NCBI GenBank assembly: GCA_023416335.1 | Contig: JAEZHY010000068.1 | Coordinates: forward strand, 1 to 64,000 | Length of the DNA: 64,000 nucleotides | Direction of reading: 5' to 3' | Source: Pseudomonadota bacterium | Lineage (GTDB): Bacteria; Desulfobacterota; Syntrophobacteria; Syntrophobacterales; Syntrophobacteraceae | Shown: piece after piece, positions 1-8,086 of the stretch | How the letters are laid out: each line of letters opens with the position of its first letter | How positions within the stretch are numbered: the first letter of the stretch is position 1 | Position numbers and translations under genes: made by a program | The notes under the pieces: model-generated | What the model was told of the DNA's origin: nothing | The model's input: only the letters and a program-made list of their open reading frames with translations | Database searches by the model: none

Positions 1-93
1 GTCAACGCTTCGCCCGTACCCTCACAGGTACCGGCGCATGACTCGGGGCCGGTGTGGTTCGTTAGACCTTCACCGTATGGCTCTTTCATCCAC
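1..93 (-). mobile_element. Probable 5' part of a group II intron, cut by the window edge
   Basis: Read on the minus strand, this stretch runs into a structured-RNA-like sequence with a run resembling GAACCACACCGGCCCCGAG, followed by GCGAAGCGTTGAC at the window edge. I recognise this from memory as the domain I region of bacterial group II introns that lie upstream of a reverse transcriptase/maturase gene. The maturase would lie left of position 1. The 5' boundary near position 93 is a guess. No protein evidence is present in the window. Confidence 0.45.
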
Positions 94-123
94 TACTCCA
101 AGCCGACTTTTACCGGCGCTTTC

Positions 124-2433
124 TCACCGCTCACTGCTCACTGATTCCTGCAAGACTGCGAATTTCCTCGCCTGAACGATTCTTGCGCACTCCGGGCAGA
201 ATTCCCTGTGCACGCTCTTGTTCATTTTCGCATCGCTATTGCCTACCACGAATTCCATTAAGCGCGGCGAGACGAACGGCCTGCCGCAGTTTCCGCAGTG
301 CAACAGTTCCATTCGGTTGAGAAGCGTGCCGCATAGCCTGACCTCCCTGTGGCCGTCTGAATCCGAAACCTGCATTGCCCCGGTCGGACATGCAAGTGCG
401 CAGGCCCCGCAACCGATACAGCGTTCACCCGGCCTGGAATAATCGGCAAGTATTCGCTCATCGGGTCCGATTTCGCGGAAGGAAAGCGCCTCGACCTTCA
501 TCTCTTCGCGGCAGGTTCGCTCGCAGGCCCCGCACCGTATGCAAACGTCACAGCGCAGGCAGCGGCCGGCTTCATGACGGGCTTCCGCTTCGGAGTACCC
601 GATTTCCACCGGCTCGAAAGTCCTTGTGCGTGCCGCGACATCGACGAGACGGTTGGGGATCCGCTGCGAGGAAATCTTCTCGTGGGCCGGAACAGGCCGG
701 AATTCCTGCCGTTTTCTCTTGCAGTTCAGAAACAGGGGCGCATGCCCTTCCCCGCCGCTGAGATAATGATCGATGTCGAGGGCCGCCTGCCTGCCCCCCG
801 CGATCGCCCGGACGACTGTTGCCGGGCCTGTAACCGCATCCCCGGCCGCAAAAATGTCGGGAGCGTCCGTTCGCATGTACGGTGCTTTTGTCAGGAGGAG
901 GTTCCTCCGGGAAATCCCGAAAGGCATTCTGCCGGTAAACGGACTTAGATCCGGCTCCTGGCCGATTGCCGCGATCACGGCATCCACCTCGATATGAAAA
1001 TTGCTGCCTTCAACCGGGACCGGCCTCCTGCGGCCGCTCGCATCGGGTTCTCCCAACTCTGCGCTGAGGCATTCGAGAAAGCCGACAGTCCCGTCTTTCC
1101 CTCCGACGCTGACGGGAATGGTCAGGAAATGGAACTGCACGCCCTCTTCGATCGCCTCCGCCACTTCCTGCGGATTGGCAGGCATTTCGGCCCGGGTCCT
1201 CCGATATGCCAGGTGCACTTCCCTGCACCCGAGCCGGATGCAGGTGCGCGCTGCATCCATCGCAGAGTTTCCTCCGCCGATCACGACCACCCGGTCGCCC
1301 GGCTTTTTCTTAGCTCCTGAATTGATTTCCCGCAGGAAACCGATCGCATCATAGACTGGAGAAAAATCCCCTTCTCCGGATATCCCAAGCCGGAACCCTT
1401 TATGCGCGCCTATCCCAAAGAAGAAAGCCCTATAGCCCTCAGCCCGCAGTTCATCCAGGGAGACATCTTTTCCGACTGTTATCCCGGTGCGTATTTCCAC
1501 ACCCAGAGCCCTGATCGCATCGATTTCCCGATTGACGATTTCGCGCGCGAGCCGATATTCCGGGATCCCGTAGACGAGCAGCCCCCCGGGTTTCTGCAGG
1601 GCTTCGAAGATTGTGACCGAGTAACCCTTCATTGCAAGATAGTGGGCACAGGACAGGCCTGCCGGGCCCGATCCCACGACCGCCGCTTTGATACCGCCGT
1701 TACGCGGCGCGGTTCCCGAAATGCGCTGAGGCTCCTTCATGGCCTGCTCGGCAACAAATGCCTTGAGGTACCGGATATTTACAGGCTCATCCAGCTTGCC
1801 GCGCGCGCAAGCTTTTTCGCACGGATGCGGACAAATCAGTCCGCATACCCAGGGGAAAGGGTTGTCCTCGCGGATAAGTTCCAGGGCTTCGGCGTATTTC
1901 CCCTGTGCGGTCAGGGCGAGGTATCCGGGGATGTCGATGCCTGCGGGACAGGCGTTCTGACAGGGCGCGGGAAGCAGGTTTGCGCATTTTCCTGCCGTGC
2001 AGTTGCCGTACAGGGCGTGCGCTTCGTATTCGGACCGGAAAAATTCGAGGGACGACCGCAAAGGTCCAAGAATCTTCAGAACCGCAGGACAGTGCTTGTC
2101 TGAAAACAGGGTTTCAGCGGACCGGGCGATACGGTCGAGAATATCGGGGCGGCCTTCGCCGCGTATGATCCCCGCCAAATCCGCTTCTATTTCGGAAAGG
2201 CTCAGCCGGCAGTTGCCGCATATTTCGCTTTCCTCTTCAATTGCCCGGCTCAACGCATCCAGCACTTCGGATACGATGCACGATCCGGGCCCGAGAACCT
2301 CATGTCCGGATTGAGGGGTATCCGCTTCAGCGGCTGAAGGGGGCACTATCAGACCGTAAGGTTTTCCGATCCAGACGGCCTTGATTTCCCCCGATTCTTC
2401 TCCGTCGTTTTTCTGTTGTGCCAATTCACCCAC
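124..2433 (-). CDS. NAD(P)/FAD-dependent Fe-S oxidoreductase (GltD-like) with NuoF-type N-terminal region
   Basis: The 769-residue cytosolic flavoprotein probably moves electrons between NAD(P)H and the two Fe-S/Mo proteins encoded just upstream. Residues about 30-140 resemble the C-terminal third of NuoF: a GPGSCIV stretch, then EESEICGNCR, ending in FFRSEYEAHA. The third Cys of the usual CGxCxPC cluster motif is missing. Residues 145-235 form the Cys-rich GltD Fe-S domain (CQNACP, CGLICPHPCEKAC). An FAD dinucleotide fold starts at about 250 (GSGPAGL) and an NAD(P) fold at about 380 (IGGGNSAMDAA). Two ferredoxin clusters follow (CIRCGACERTC and CIGCGACALACP), then a CGNCG/CPEC ribbon at the C-terminus. 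The start is GTG with a weak ribosome site. The gene is the last of the minus-strand redox operon, 23 bp after the ferredoxin gene. The true electron partners are unknown. Confidence 0.85.
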   Translation of the reverse strand: MGELAQQKNDGEESGEIKAVWIGKPYGLIVPPSAAEADTPQSGHEVLGPGSCIVSEVLDALSRAIEEESEICGNCRLSLSEIEADLAGIIRGEGRPDILDRIARSAETLFSDKHCPAVLKILGPLRSSLEFFRSEYEAHALYGNCTAGKCANLLPAPCQNACPAGIDIPGYLALTAQGKYAEALELIREDNPFPWVCGLICPHPCEKACARGKLDEPVNIRYLKAFVAEQAMKEPQRISGTAPRNGGIKAAVVGSGPAGLSCAHYLAMKGYSVTIFEALQKPGGLLVYGIPEYRLAREIVNREIDAIRALGVEIRTGITVGKDVSLDELRAEGYRAFFFGIGAHKGFRLGISGEGDFSPVYDAIGFLREINSGAKKKPGDRVVVIGGGNSAMDAARTCIRLGCREVHLAYRRTRAEMPANPQEVAEAIEEGVQFHFLTIPVSVGGKDGTVGFLECLSAELGEPDASGRRRPVPVEGSNFHIEVDAVIAAIGQEPDLSPFTGRMPFGISRRNLLLTKAPYMRTDAPDIFAAGDAVTGPATVVRAIAGGRQAALDIDHYLSGGEGHAPLFLNCKRKRQEFRPVPAHEKISSQRIPNRLVDVAARTRTFEPVEIGYSEAEARHEAGRCLRCDVCIRCGACERTCREEMKVEALSFREIGPDERILADYSRPGERCIGCGACALACPTGAMQVSDSDGHREVRLCGTLLNRMELLHCGNCGRPFVSPRLMEFVVGNSDAKMNKSVHREFCPECARIVQARKFAVLQESVSSER

Positions 2434-2456
2434 CTGTCCGAAAGAGATCCGTCTCT

Positions 2457-2960
2457 CTAGGCTTCCTGAGTCAGGCTCTTCGCAAACCGCTCGCGGCGGA
2501 TATTTTCCATCTCATCGGCCTTCCCGAAATGGAGGCAATGCGTAACGCATTTCGTGACACAGGCCGGCTTGAGCCCCTCATCGATTCGGTCCATGCAGTA
2601 ATTGCACTTGACCACCTTGCCCGTCTTTTCGTTCCACTGCGGCGCCCCCCAGGGGCAGGCGGTAATGCAGCTTTTGCAGCCTACACAGCGTGAGGAATCG
2701 ATATAGACGATCCCATCCGACGGCCTCTTCCGCATCGCGCCCGTCGGACAGACGGAAACACACCAGGGCTCTTCGCAGTGAAAGCAGGGCATGAAGACAA
2801 AGGAAATCCGGGGAACCCCACCCACTTCTTTCGGCCCGACCTCGACCACCTGTGAAAGCCGAGGCCCTACCGGTATGCCGTTGAACGTTTTGCAGTGCAC
2901 CTCGCAGCCGTGGCAGCCGATGCACTTCTTCTGGTCCTGGAACAGATAGTACTGACTCAT
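2457..2960 (-). CDS. 4Fe-4S ferredoxin-type electron-transfer subunit (DmsB/NrfC/PhsB-like)
   Basis: The 167-residue protein is of the kind that wires a molybdopterin enzyme to its redox partner. Four cysteine groups are visible in order: CIGCHGCEVHC near residue 15, CFHCEEPWCVSVCP near 60, CVGCKSCITACP near 92 and CNYCMDRI with PACVTKC near 118. This is the standard four-cluster layout of DMSO-reductase-family beta subunits. It has no signal peptide or membrane segment, so it should be cytosolic. A good ribosome site (GGGAG) precedes the ATG. It sits between the molybdopterin subunit and the flavoprotein on the same strand, which supports a three-subunit complex. Confidence 0.88.
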   Translation of the reverse strand: MSQYYLFQDQKKCIGCHGCEVHCKTFNGIPVGPRLSQVVEVGPKEVGGVPRISFVFMPCFHCEEPWCVSVCPTGAMRKRPSDGIVYIDSSRCVGCKSCITACPWGAPQWNEKTGKVVKCNYCMDRIDEGLKPACVTKCVTHCLHFGKADEMENIRRERFAKSLTQEA

Positions 2961-2997
2961 GCATTTCTCCCGGGGGCAATTTTACCTATTTTATTTT

Positions 2998-3088
2998 CAC
3001 GCGAAGCCGCGAAGAGAAGCAATCAGTCCCCTGAAGTTTGCCGCCGTTCTTTCATTTTCCTTACTTCGCGACTTCGCGTCTTCGCGTG
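2998..3088. repeat. Imperfect inverted repeat of CTTCGCG units between two redox genes
   Basis: The arm at 2998-3014 (CACGCGAAGCCGCGAAG) is the reverse complement of 3072-3088 with one mismatch in 17. The right side carries three tandem CTTCGCG units from 3064. It lies in the 163-bp gap between the ferredoxin and molybdopterin genes and could form a long hairpin in their shared transcript. Confidence 0.7.
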
Positions 3089-3123
3089 ACAAAAACAAAC
3101 CGCCATTTTGTGGGTTGACTCTG

Positions 3124-5214
3124 CTACTTCCGAACCCGTCTCACATTCACGATCGTATTGTCATACGCGGGGCTTCCGCCGGCCATATCCGACACGTTTT
3201 CCTGGATCATCGCATCGCTTGCGCCTTTCGAGAAAGCACGCGTCTGGGCGGAGGCGGTCTTTCCAAATCCGTGCAGCATAAAAACCGCTTCGGGATGTAT
3301 GAAATCCGTCACTTTCGCGCGGACATCCCCTTTCCCGACCGTAGAGGCCACCTCAACGCGGTCTCCGTTGCGAATTCCGAGTTTCTCCGCACGAGAGGAG
3401 TTTATCCACAGCTCGTTCTCGGGCACAAGTTCGTTCAGGTAATAATTGTTCTGCGTGGAAACGTGGGTATGGACTGCACATCGGCCGACAACCAGTCTGA
3501 AAGAATCCCCTTCGGGCCGTGAAATCGGCTTGTATGGCGGGAGCGAAACGAACCCAGCCTTTTCGAGAAGGGAGCTTGCGATCTCGATCTTACCCGAAGG
3601 CGTCTTGAGCTTCAGTCCATCTTCCCTGTCCCACCAGATGGGCTTGTCCGAAAGCTGTACGAACCCTTTTTTATCGAAGTCCTCCAGTTTTACTCCGGTT
3701 CCTTCCAGTTGAAAACTCCAGACATCCTCAATGGATTCGAAAGGCAGGTATTTGTCGGTTCCGAGTCTTTTTGCGAGTTCCTTCAGGATCTGCCACCCCG
3801 GTTTCGTATCGTACCGGGGGGCGACGGCCTGCTTCCTTATGTATAGCTGAGGTTTCAAACCGGATGCCGCCTGGATGGAATCCGCCCGCTCCAGGTATAT
3901 GGATTCGGGCAAAACGACGTCCGAGTTCCATGCGGTCTCGCTGAAGTTAATATCGATCGTTACGATCAGCTCCAGTTTTTTGAATGCTTCAAGAGTTGCG
4001 TTCGTATCCGGAATCGACTGAAGCGATTCGAAGCGGTTAACTATAAAGGCCTTGATCGGGTAAGGATCTTCATTGAGAATCACCGAGGCCAGGGTCTGCG
4101 GATTGCCGTTTGCCGAATCGGTTATGGGGAATTGGGAAAGTCCCGATCCGTCGAAGCGCTGCTCGGAAATCTTTGGAAACTCAAGTTCGGTATATTTATG
4201 AATATCCCCAAATCCGGCCGCCTTCATTCCTTTCTTGAAAAACAGGCCCCCCTTGGCTTCGATGCTTCCCATGAGGGCATTGAGAATGATGACCGAGCGC
4301 CGGAAATATATCTCGTCAGGATGATGGGCGCCTCTATATCCATAGTGGAAGACGACGGAAGGCTTTTCCGCGGACATCTCGCGCGCGAGCGTTTTAATTT
4401 CCACGGCGGGAACACCCGTTTCCTTTTCGGCCCATTCCGGCGTATAGGGTTCGACAAAGGACCTTAGTTCTTCAAGCCCGGAAACCCAGCGTTCCACAAA
4501 GCGTTCGTCGTAGAGCTTTTCTTTCAGGATTACGTGCATGAGCGCATAGTTCAGGGCTATATCGGTTCCCGGCCGGATCATCCAGTACCGGGAGGATTTG
4601 GAAGCCGTAACCGTTGCGCGCGGGTCGATATAGGTTACCTTTGCCCCTTTCTCCATTGCTGACAGGAGATTATTTATCGCCTTTATTTCCAGCGATTCGA
4701 AAATATTTCGGCCATAAAGCACGACGTGTCGTGTATTGGCATAATCAACCCCGACCTGGGTATCGTTATAGCCGGTGAGGGTCCGGAATGCCGTGTTTAC
4801 CGAACCTTTGCAGAGCGCGTCATGGGTAAAGTGATTCGGGGAGCCGAGCCCTTTCATGAAGGCTTTGCTGATGTGAGTATTGAGATTCGTCCGCTCACCG
4901 AAGACTACGCTTCGAGCCCCGTATTTCCCAATGATTTCCTTCAATCGGTCCGCAACGTAGTCGAGGGCTTCGTCCCAGGAAACTCGCTTCCACTGTCCCG
5001 AACCGCGCGGACCGGAGCGGATCATCGGATATCGAAGCCTTTCGGTATCCTCGAGCAGGGCCAATCCTGCTGAACCTTTTGCGCAAAGCGCTCCTTCTAT
5101 TCCGGGGACATGAGGATTTCCTTCGATCCACTGCACCCTGTTTCCATCCGCCAGCACCCGGATGGGGCAGCGGACCGTACACATGAAGCACAGACTGTAC
5201 ACTTCTCTGGACAT
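3124..5214 (-). CDS. Cytosolic molybdopterin oxidoreductase (PhsA/PsrA-like, substrate unknown)
   Basis: The 696-residue catalytic subunit belongs to the DMSO-reductase superfamily. An N-terminal 4Fe-4S motif is present (CFMCTVRC, then GALCAKG at about residue 42). The likely Mo ligand is the Cys in DALCKGS near residue 140, as in thiosulfate/polysulfide reductases rather than selenocysteine formate dehydrogenases. The C-terminal molydop-binding domain starts near 570 (GRCAVHTHVSTQNNYYLNE). There is no twin-arginine signal, so the enzyme should stay in the cytosol, unlike respiratory PhsA/PsrA. A strong site (AAAGGAA) precedes the ATG. It is followed by the ferredoxin and flavoprotein genes, and a sulfite-exporter-type permease lies divergently upstream. 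A sulfur-compound substrate is therefore an inference only. Confidence 0.85.
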   Translation of the reverse strand: MSREVYSLCFMCTVRCPIRVLADGNRVQWIEGNPHVPGIEGALCAKGSAGLALLEDTERLRYPMIRSGPRGSGQWKRVSWDEALDYVADRLKEIIGKYGARSVVFGERTNLNTHISKAFMKGLGSPNHFTHDALCKGSVNTAFRTLTGYNDTQVGVDYANTRHVVLYGRNIFESLEIKAINNLLSAMEKGAKVTYIDPRATVTASKSSRYWMIRPGTDIALNYALMHVILKEKLYDERFVERWVSGLEELRSFVEPYTPEWAEKETGVPAVEIKTLAREMSAEKPSVVFHYGYRGAHHPDEIYFRRSVIILNALMGSIEAKGGLFFKKGMKAAGFGDIHKYTELEFPKISEQRFDGSGLSQFPITDSANGNPQTLASVILNEDPYPIKAFIVNRFESLQSIPDTNATLEAFKKLELIVTIDINFSETAWNSDVVLPESIYLERADSIQAASGLKPQLYIRKQAVAPRYDTKPGWQILKELAKRLGTDKYLPFESIEDVWSFQLEGTGVKLEDFDKKGFVQLSDKPIWWDREDGLKLKTPSGKIEIASSLLEKAGFVSLPPYKPISRPEGDSFRLVVGRCAVHTHVSTQNNYYLNELVPENELWINSSRAEKLGIRNGDRVEVASTVGKGDVRAKVTDFIHPEAVFMLHGFGKTASAQTRAFSKGASDAMIQENVSDMAGGSPAYDNTIVNVRRVRK

Positions 5215-5253
5215 TCCGTTCCTTTCACGATTTCTCGCGGGATCATTAAAATT

Positions 5254-5616
5254 CTATGCTGCCCCGAGCACCCTGTTTACGTGTTCCTCGAGTTCTCTTA
5301 TTTCCAGCGGTTTTACCAGGTATTCCCGTATTCCCATTTTGAGGGCTCTTGCCTCGATTTCCGGCGAAGGTTTCCCCGTAATCAATATGGTTTTGATCGC
5401 CGGGCGGATCAGCCGGATACGTTGGAGCACGCTCAAGCCGTCGGAATCCCTCAATTTGAAATCAAGCAGGGCAAGGTCCGGACTGTTGGAACGGAGCCAT
5501 TCCAGGGTCTCCGCGACCTCGGTAAAGGCCGTGATATCGTGCCCCGAACCTCCGAGCACTCGCCCCACAAGCCTGCAGGCATCTTCTTCGTCATCGAGCA
5601 TCAATATATTTGCCAT
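5254..5616 (-). CDS. Single-domain response regulator (CheY-like receiver)
   Basis: The 120-residue protein consists of one receiver domain. The acidic pair (DDEED, residues 8-12), the phospho-acceptor Asp in LALLDFKL, the conserved Thr in ILITGKP and the Lys in YLVKPLE are all present. There is no output domain. The frame is open further upstream to 5940, but that extension translates repeat-type intergenic DNA. The start at 5616 (MANILMLDD) is the family-like one. The gene lies 39 bp upstream of the molybdopterin gene on the same strand, so it probably leads or joins that operon. No cognate kinase is adjacent. Confidence 0.85.
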   Translation of the reverse strand: MANILMLDDEEDACRLVGRVLGGSGHDITAFTEVAETLEWLRSNSPDLALLDFKLRDSDGLSVLQRIRLIRPAIKTILITGKPSPEIEARALKMGIREYLVKPLEIRELEEHVNRVLGAA

Positions 5617-5728
5617 CCAGCCACTCACTTCGAGAAGGAATCGGCAAAACTGGTGAGCAAATTCCATACCACTGGTTGGAGACGGCGAGTTGGGGAGCGC
5701 GGTCTCCTTCCGAGTCTGAGACGGTAAG

Positions 5729-5853
5729 GTAGGGGAGCGAAGCGTGGTCCGTTCTTGGGGGTGCCCACCATCCGGCAATCCCGATGGGCCTTCATCCGAA
5801 GGGACGGCCCAGTGGGCACGATGATGCCACCGCGCTCCGCTCTCCCACACTAC
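5729..5853. repeat. Intergenic mosaic repeat, GTGCCCACC/GGTGGGCAC module
   Basis: This is part of the 549-bp gap between the response regulator and the permease. GTGCCCACCATCCGGCAATC and CAGTGGGCACGATGATGCC face each other, with flanking AGGGGAGCGAAGCG and CTCCGCTCTCCCAC blocks. The same blocks recur near 22.6, 26.1, 34.2, 34.4, 36.3, 36.5 and 45.5 kb. I see no gene here. Confidence 0.7.
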
Positions 5854-6113
5854 GGCTTGTGGACAATGTTTTCGGAGCATCCGGCGCAGAAATAAAGGTG
5901 CAATAAATCTATTGCACTGCATAACAAACATTGCAGGCAAAGCTAACAGCTCGATTCAATTCAAGAAATATAAAAACAGCAGGCTGGTTTGAGCCGAAAG
6001 GAACCGTTTCGGCGCATGGATTTCAATGCAGTCGAGGCCGATTAAACCCGCACAATCCGCCAATCGAGCCGTATAACATTGCCGGCATGCTCCTTGCCTT
6101 ATTACCGGGCGGA

Positions 6114-6143
6114 TTGACATTCGGCAGATCCCCAAAGATCTGC
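6114..6143 (+). promoter_or_regulatory. Possible -35 box and perfect hairpin/operator upstream of the permease gene
   Basis: TTGACA lies at 6114-6119 without a convincing -10 box. GCAGATC (6124-6130) and GATCTGC (6137-6143) form a perfect 7-bp inverted repeat with a 6-base loop. It sits 22 bp before the start codon and ends about 11 bp upstream of the AGGAGG ribosome site. It could be an operator or a 5'-UTR hairpin. The role is unproven. Confidence 0.35.
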
Positions 6144-6165
6144 TCAAACCCATCAGGAGGTACTT

Positions 6166-7446
6166 ATGAAGGTAAAGGTCTGGATTTCCCTCGGGGTTGC
6201 CCTCACGGCCACCCTCTTCATGCTCTTTCAAAATCGCCTGCTCGCGGTCCAGCCCCAAGACGCCCCCGGTATCGTAATGGCCCAGAACGCACCGCAGGGA
6301 GGTGCCGAAGCGAAGGCCCCCGATACCACGGCGCCCATAGAACTCAAGCTGGACAAGACTTCTCTCGATAATGGCGGCACCATTACCCTGACGGGGACGG
6401 CACCTCCAGGCAAACCCGTTTACATCGAGCTTTGGGCAGACGAAAAAGTCCGGGCCTCGCGTTTCGACTCCGAAGTAGACAAGGAAACGGGCAAAAGGCC
6501 TTATATCCTGTATATGACTGAACAGATGCCGGCCTTCTACAAGATACTCGTACCGGCCAACAAGCAGAGTTCTTTCGCGGCCGTTAGAGCTCAGGGCAAA
6601 AGTTGGAGCTACTCACAGGCGCTGAAGGACTTCTCGGCGGAAGCCGCATTCGGCATGCCTGCCGGCCTCTCGATCAACAGGCACCAGGCCAGCCTTCTTG
6701 GCAGCGTAGTAGGATCCAGAGGGGACCTGCTGCCCGCGATGGATGCCAAAGAAAATTCCAAACGTGCCATGCAGCTCGTCAAAGCCCGCTTCAGGAGTCC
6801 CGGCGCCGTATTTACTCCAAACGTGGAAGTCAAACCCGACGGGACCTTCAGTGCCAAAGTGGTCGTGCATGACGGCGCACCCCAGGGTAAATTCAATGCC
6901 AGGGCAGTGGTGGACAAAAACACCGCCAGCAAGACCGTGTCCTTCGAAAACAAGATTGCATTCCCCTACATCTATATGAGTAATGCCGGAACAAGCATTA
7001 ATTTCATCTATCCCTTCATGCTTTCTCTTGCCATCGCAATCTTCGGCGTTTTGATGGGAGCGGGCGGCGGCTTCATACTCAATCCGCTTCTCGTGACCTT
7101 CTGGCCTCTGCCGCACACGGTTGTTGCCGGGACCGTCATGCCGACCGTGCTCTTTTCCCAGGGCAGCGGAATCGTGAACTACTCCAGGATAAAGTTCATC
7201 AACTGGAAACTCGGGACTTCGATCGGCCTCGCCATGGTCCTCGGCGGGTTCATCGGCCCCAAGCTGACGGAGCTGATAACACTCGACCAGTACAAGTTCA
7301 TCTTTGGCTGGATCCTGGTCGTTCTGGCCGGGCTGATGCTGTGGCAGACCACACCCGTCTACCTTGCCAAGAACAGCAAGGAACAGGCGATTATGAAACA
7401 ATACCGCAAGAAAGCCGAAGAAGCGGTTGCTCTTGCCAGGGCCTAA
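6166..7446 (+). CDS. TauE/SafE-type anion exporter, N-terminal half with large periplasmic domain
   Basis: The 426-residue protein has a signal or anchor helix (residues 5-25). About 220 residues of extracytoplasmic beta-rich domain follow, and then roughly four membrane helices from residue 280. The permease part opens with GVLMGAGGGFILNPLLV, the glycine-rich signature of the TauE/SafE (sulfite exporter) family. TauE/SafE proteins are normally one chain of about 250 residues with two such repeats. Here only the first repeat is present, and the second is encoded by the next gene. The start has a strong AGGAGG site. The transported anion is inferred only; sulfite or an organosulfonate-derived anion would fit the redox operon next door. 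Confidence 0.82.
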   Translation: MKVKVWISLGVALTATLFMLFQNRLLAVQPQDAPGIVMAQNAPQGGAEAKAPDTTAPIELKLDKTSLDNGGTITLTGTAPPGKPVYIELWADEKVRASRFDSEVDKETGKRPYILYMTEQMPAFYKILVPANKQSSFAAVRAQGKSWSYSQALKDFSAEAAFGMPAGLSINRHQASLLGSVVGSRGDLLPAMDAKENSKRAMQLVKARFRSPGAVFTPNVEVKPDGTFSAKVVVHDGAPQGKFNARAVVDKNTASKTVSFENKIAFPYIYMSNAGTSINFIYPFMLSLAIAIFGVLMGAGGGFILNPLLVTFWPLPHTVVAGTVMPTVLFSQGSGIVNYSRIKFINWKLGTSIGLAMVLGGFIGPKLTELITLDQYKFIFGWILVVLAGLMLWQTTPVYLAKNSKEQAIMKQYRKKAEEAVALARA

Positions 7447-7479
7447 ACCGGGCGAAAAGTTCCCGAAAGGAGATAGATC

Positions 7480-7869
7480 ATGGTTGTTGAGTTCTGGGGT
7501 CAAAAATTCAAGGTAAATCTGATATTGGGCTGCATCGGCGGCTTTCTGATAGCGATCGTATCCTCCATGTTCGGTTTTGGAGGGGGCCCATTTATGGTTC
7601 CTCTCATGACCGTCGGCCTGAGACTGCCGATGTTCGTCGTGGTCGGCAGTTCGCTCCTGGCGATCTTTTTCAATACGGTCATCGGCAGCGCCCGGCATTA
7701 CGAGTACGGGAATTTCGACCTGGTGTTTTTTCTGATTATGTTCCCGGCGGCGATTCTGGGCGGCTACATCGCCCCGCAGATCGCAAAGCGAATCAGCCCC
7801 CTGATGGTCAAGAGAATTGCGGCGGTCGGCCTGCTGATTCTTGCGTTCAACCTTTTCGGATTTTTCTAG
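7480..7869 (+). CDS. TauE/SafE-type anion exporter, C-terminal half
   Basis: The 129-residue protein is a four-helix membrane protein. It begins its core with SSMFGFGGGPFMVPLM, the second glycine-rich TauE/SafE repeat. It lies in the same frame as the preceding gene, but two in-frame stops (TAA at 7444 and a TAG before the ATG) and a strong GAAAGGAGA ribosome site separate them. This looks like a real two-gene permease and not a sequencing error. The two halves presumably pair in the membrane. A terminator follows at 7956. Confidence 0.82.
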   Translation: MVVEFWGQKFKVNLILGCIGGFLIAIVSSMFGFGGGPFMVPLMTVGLRLPMFVVVGSSLLAIFFNTVIGSARHYEYGNFDLVFFLIMFPAAILGGYIAPQIAKRISPLMVKRIAAVGLLILAFNLFGFF

Positions 7870-7955
7870 AATACAGTTCAGGATAACTGCGCAAGCAGAC
7901 CCTGACATAAGCCAATCCCTTTTAAAGGGTATCGATATTTACCTCCAAGGTGTGC

Positions 7956-7991
7956 GGAACCGGGTTGAGCCATGCAGCCCGGTTCCTTTTT
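7956..7991 (+). terminator. Rho-independent terminator after the permease pair
   Basis: GGAACCGGG (7956-7964) pairs perfectly with CCCGGTTCC (7978-7986). A TTTTT run follows from 7987. Confidence 0.85.
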
Positions 7992-8086
7992 GTTCTTTCC
8001 GACTCTTCCTCCTTGTCCATCGATTCCCGGCATTGGAAGCATCTCCAAAAAGTGCTTAATATTTCAATAAAAAAGGAGATTTACAG

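Noticed and set aside
5617..5940. N-terminal extension of the response regulator to 228 residues
   Set aside because: The extension translates mosaic-repeat DNA, and the receiver begins normally at MANILML.
7444..7480. Frameshift or sequencing error splitting one TauE/SafE gene
   Set aside because: Two in-frame stops and a separate strong ribosome site before the second ATG argue for two genuine genes.
6613..7908. 431-codon antisense frame over the permease genes
   Set aside because: It runs across both permease genes and their intergenic gap, is highly charged and His-rich in a way typical of antisense translation of membrane helices.
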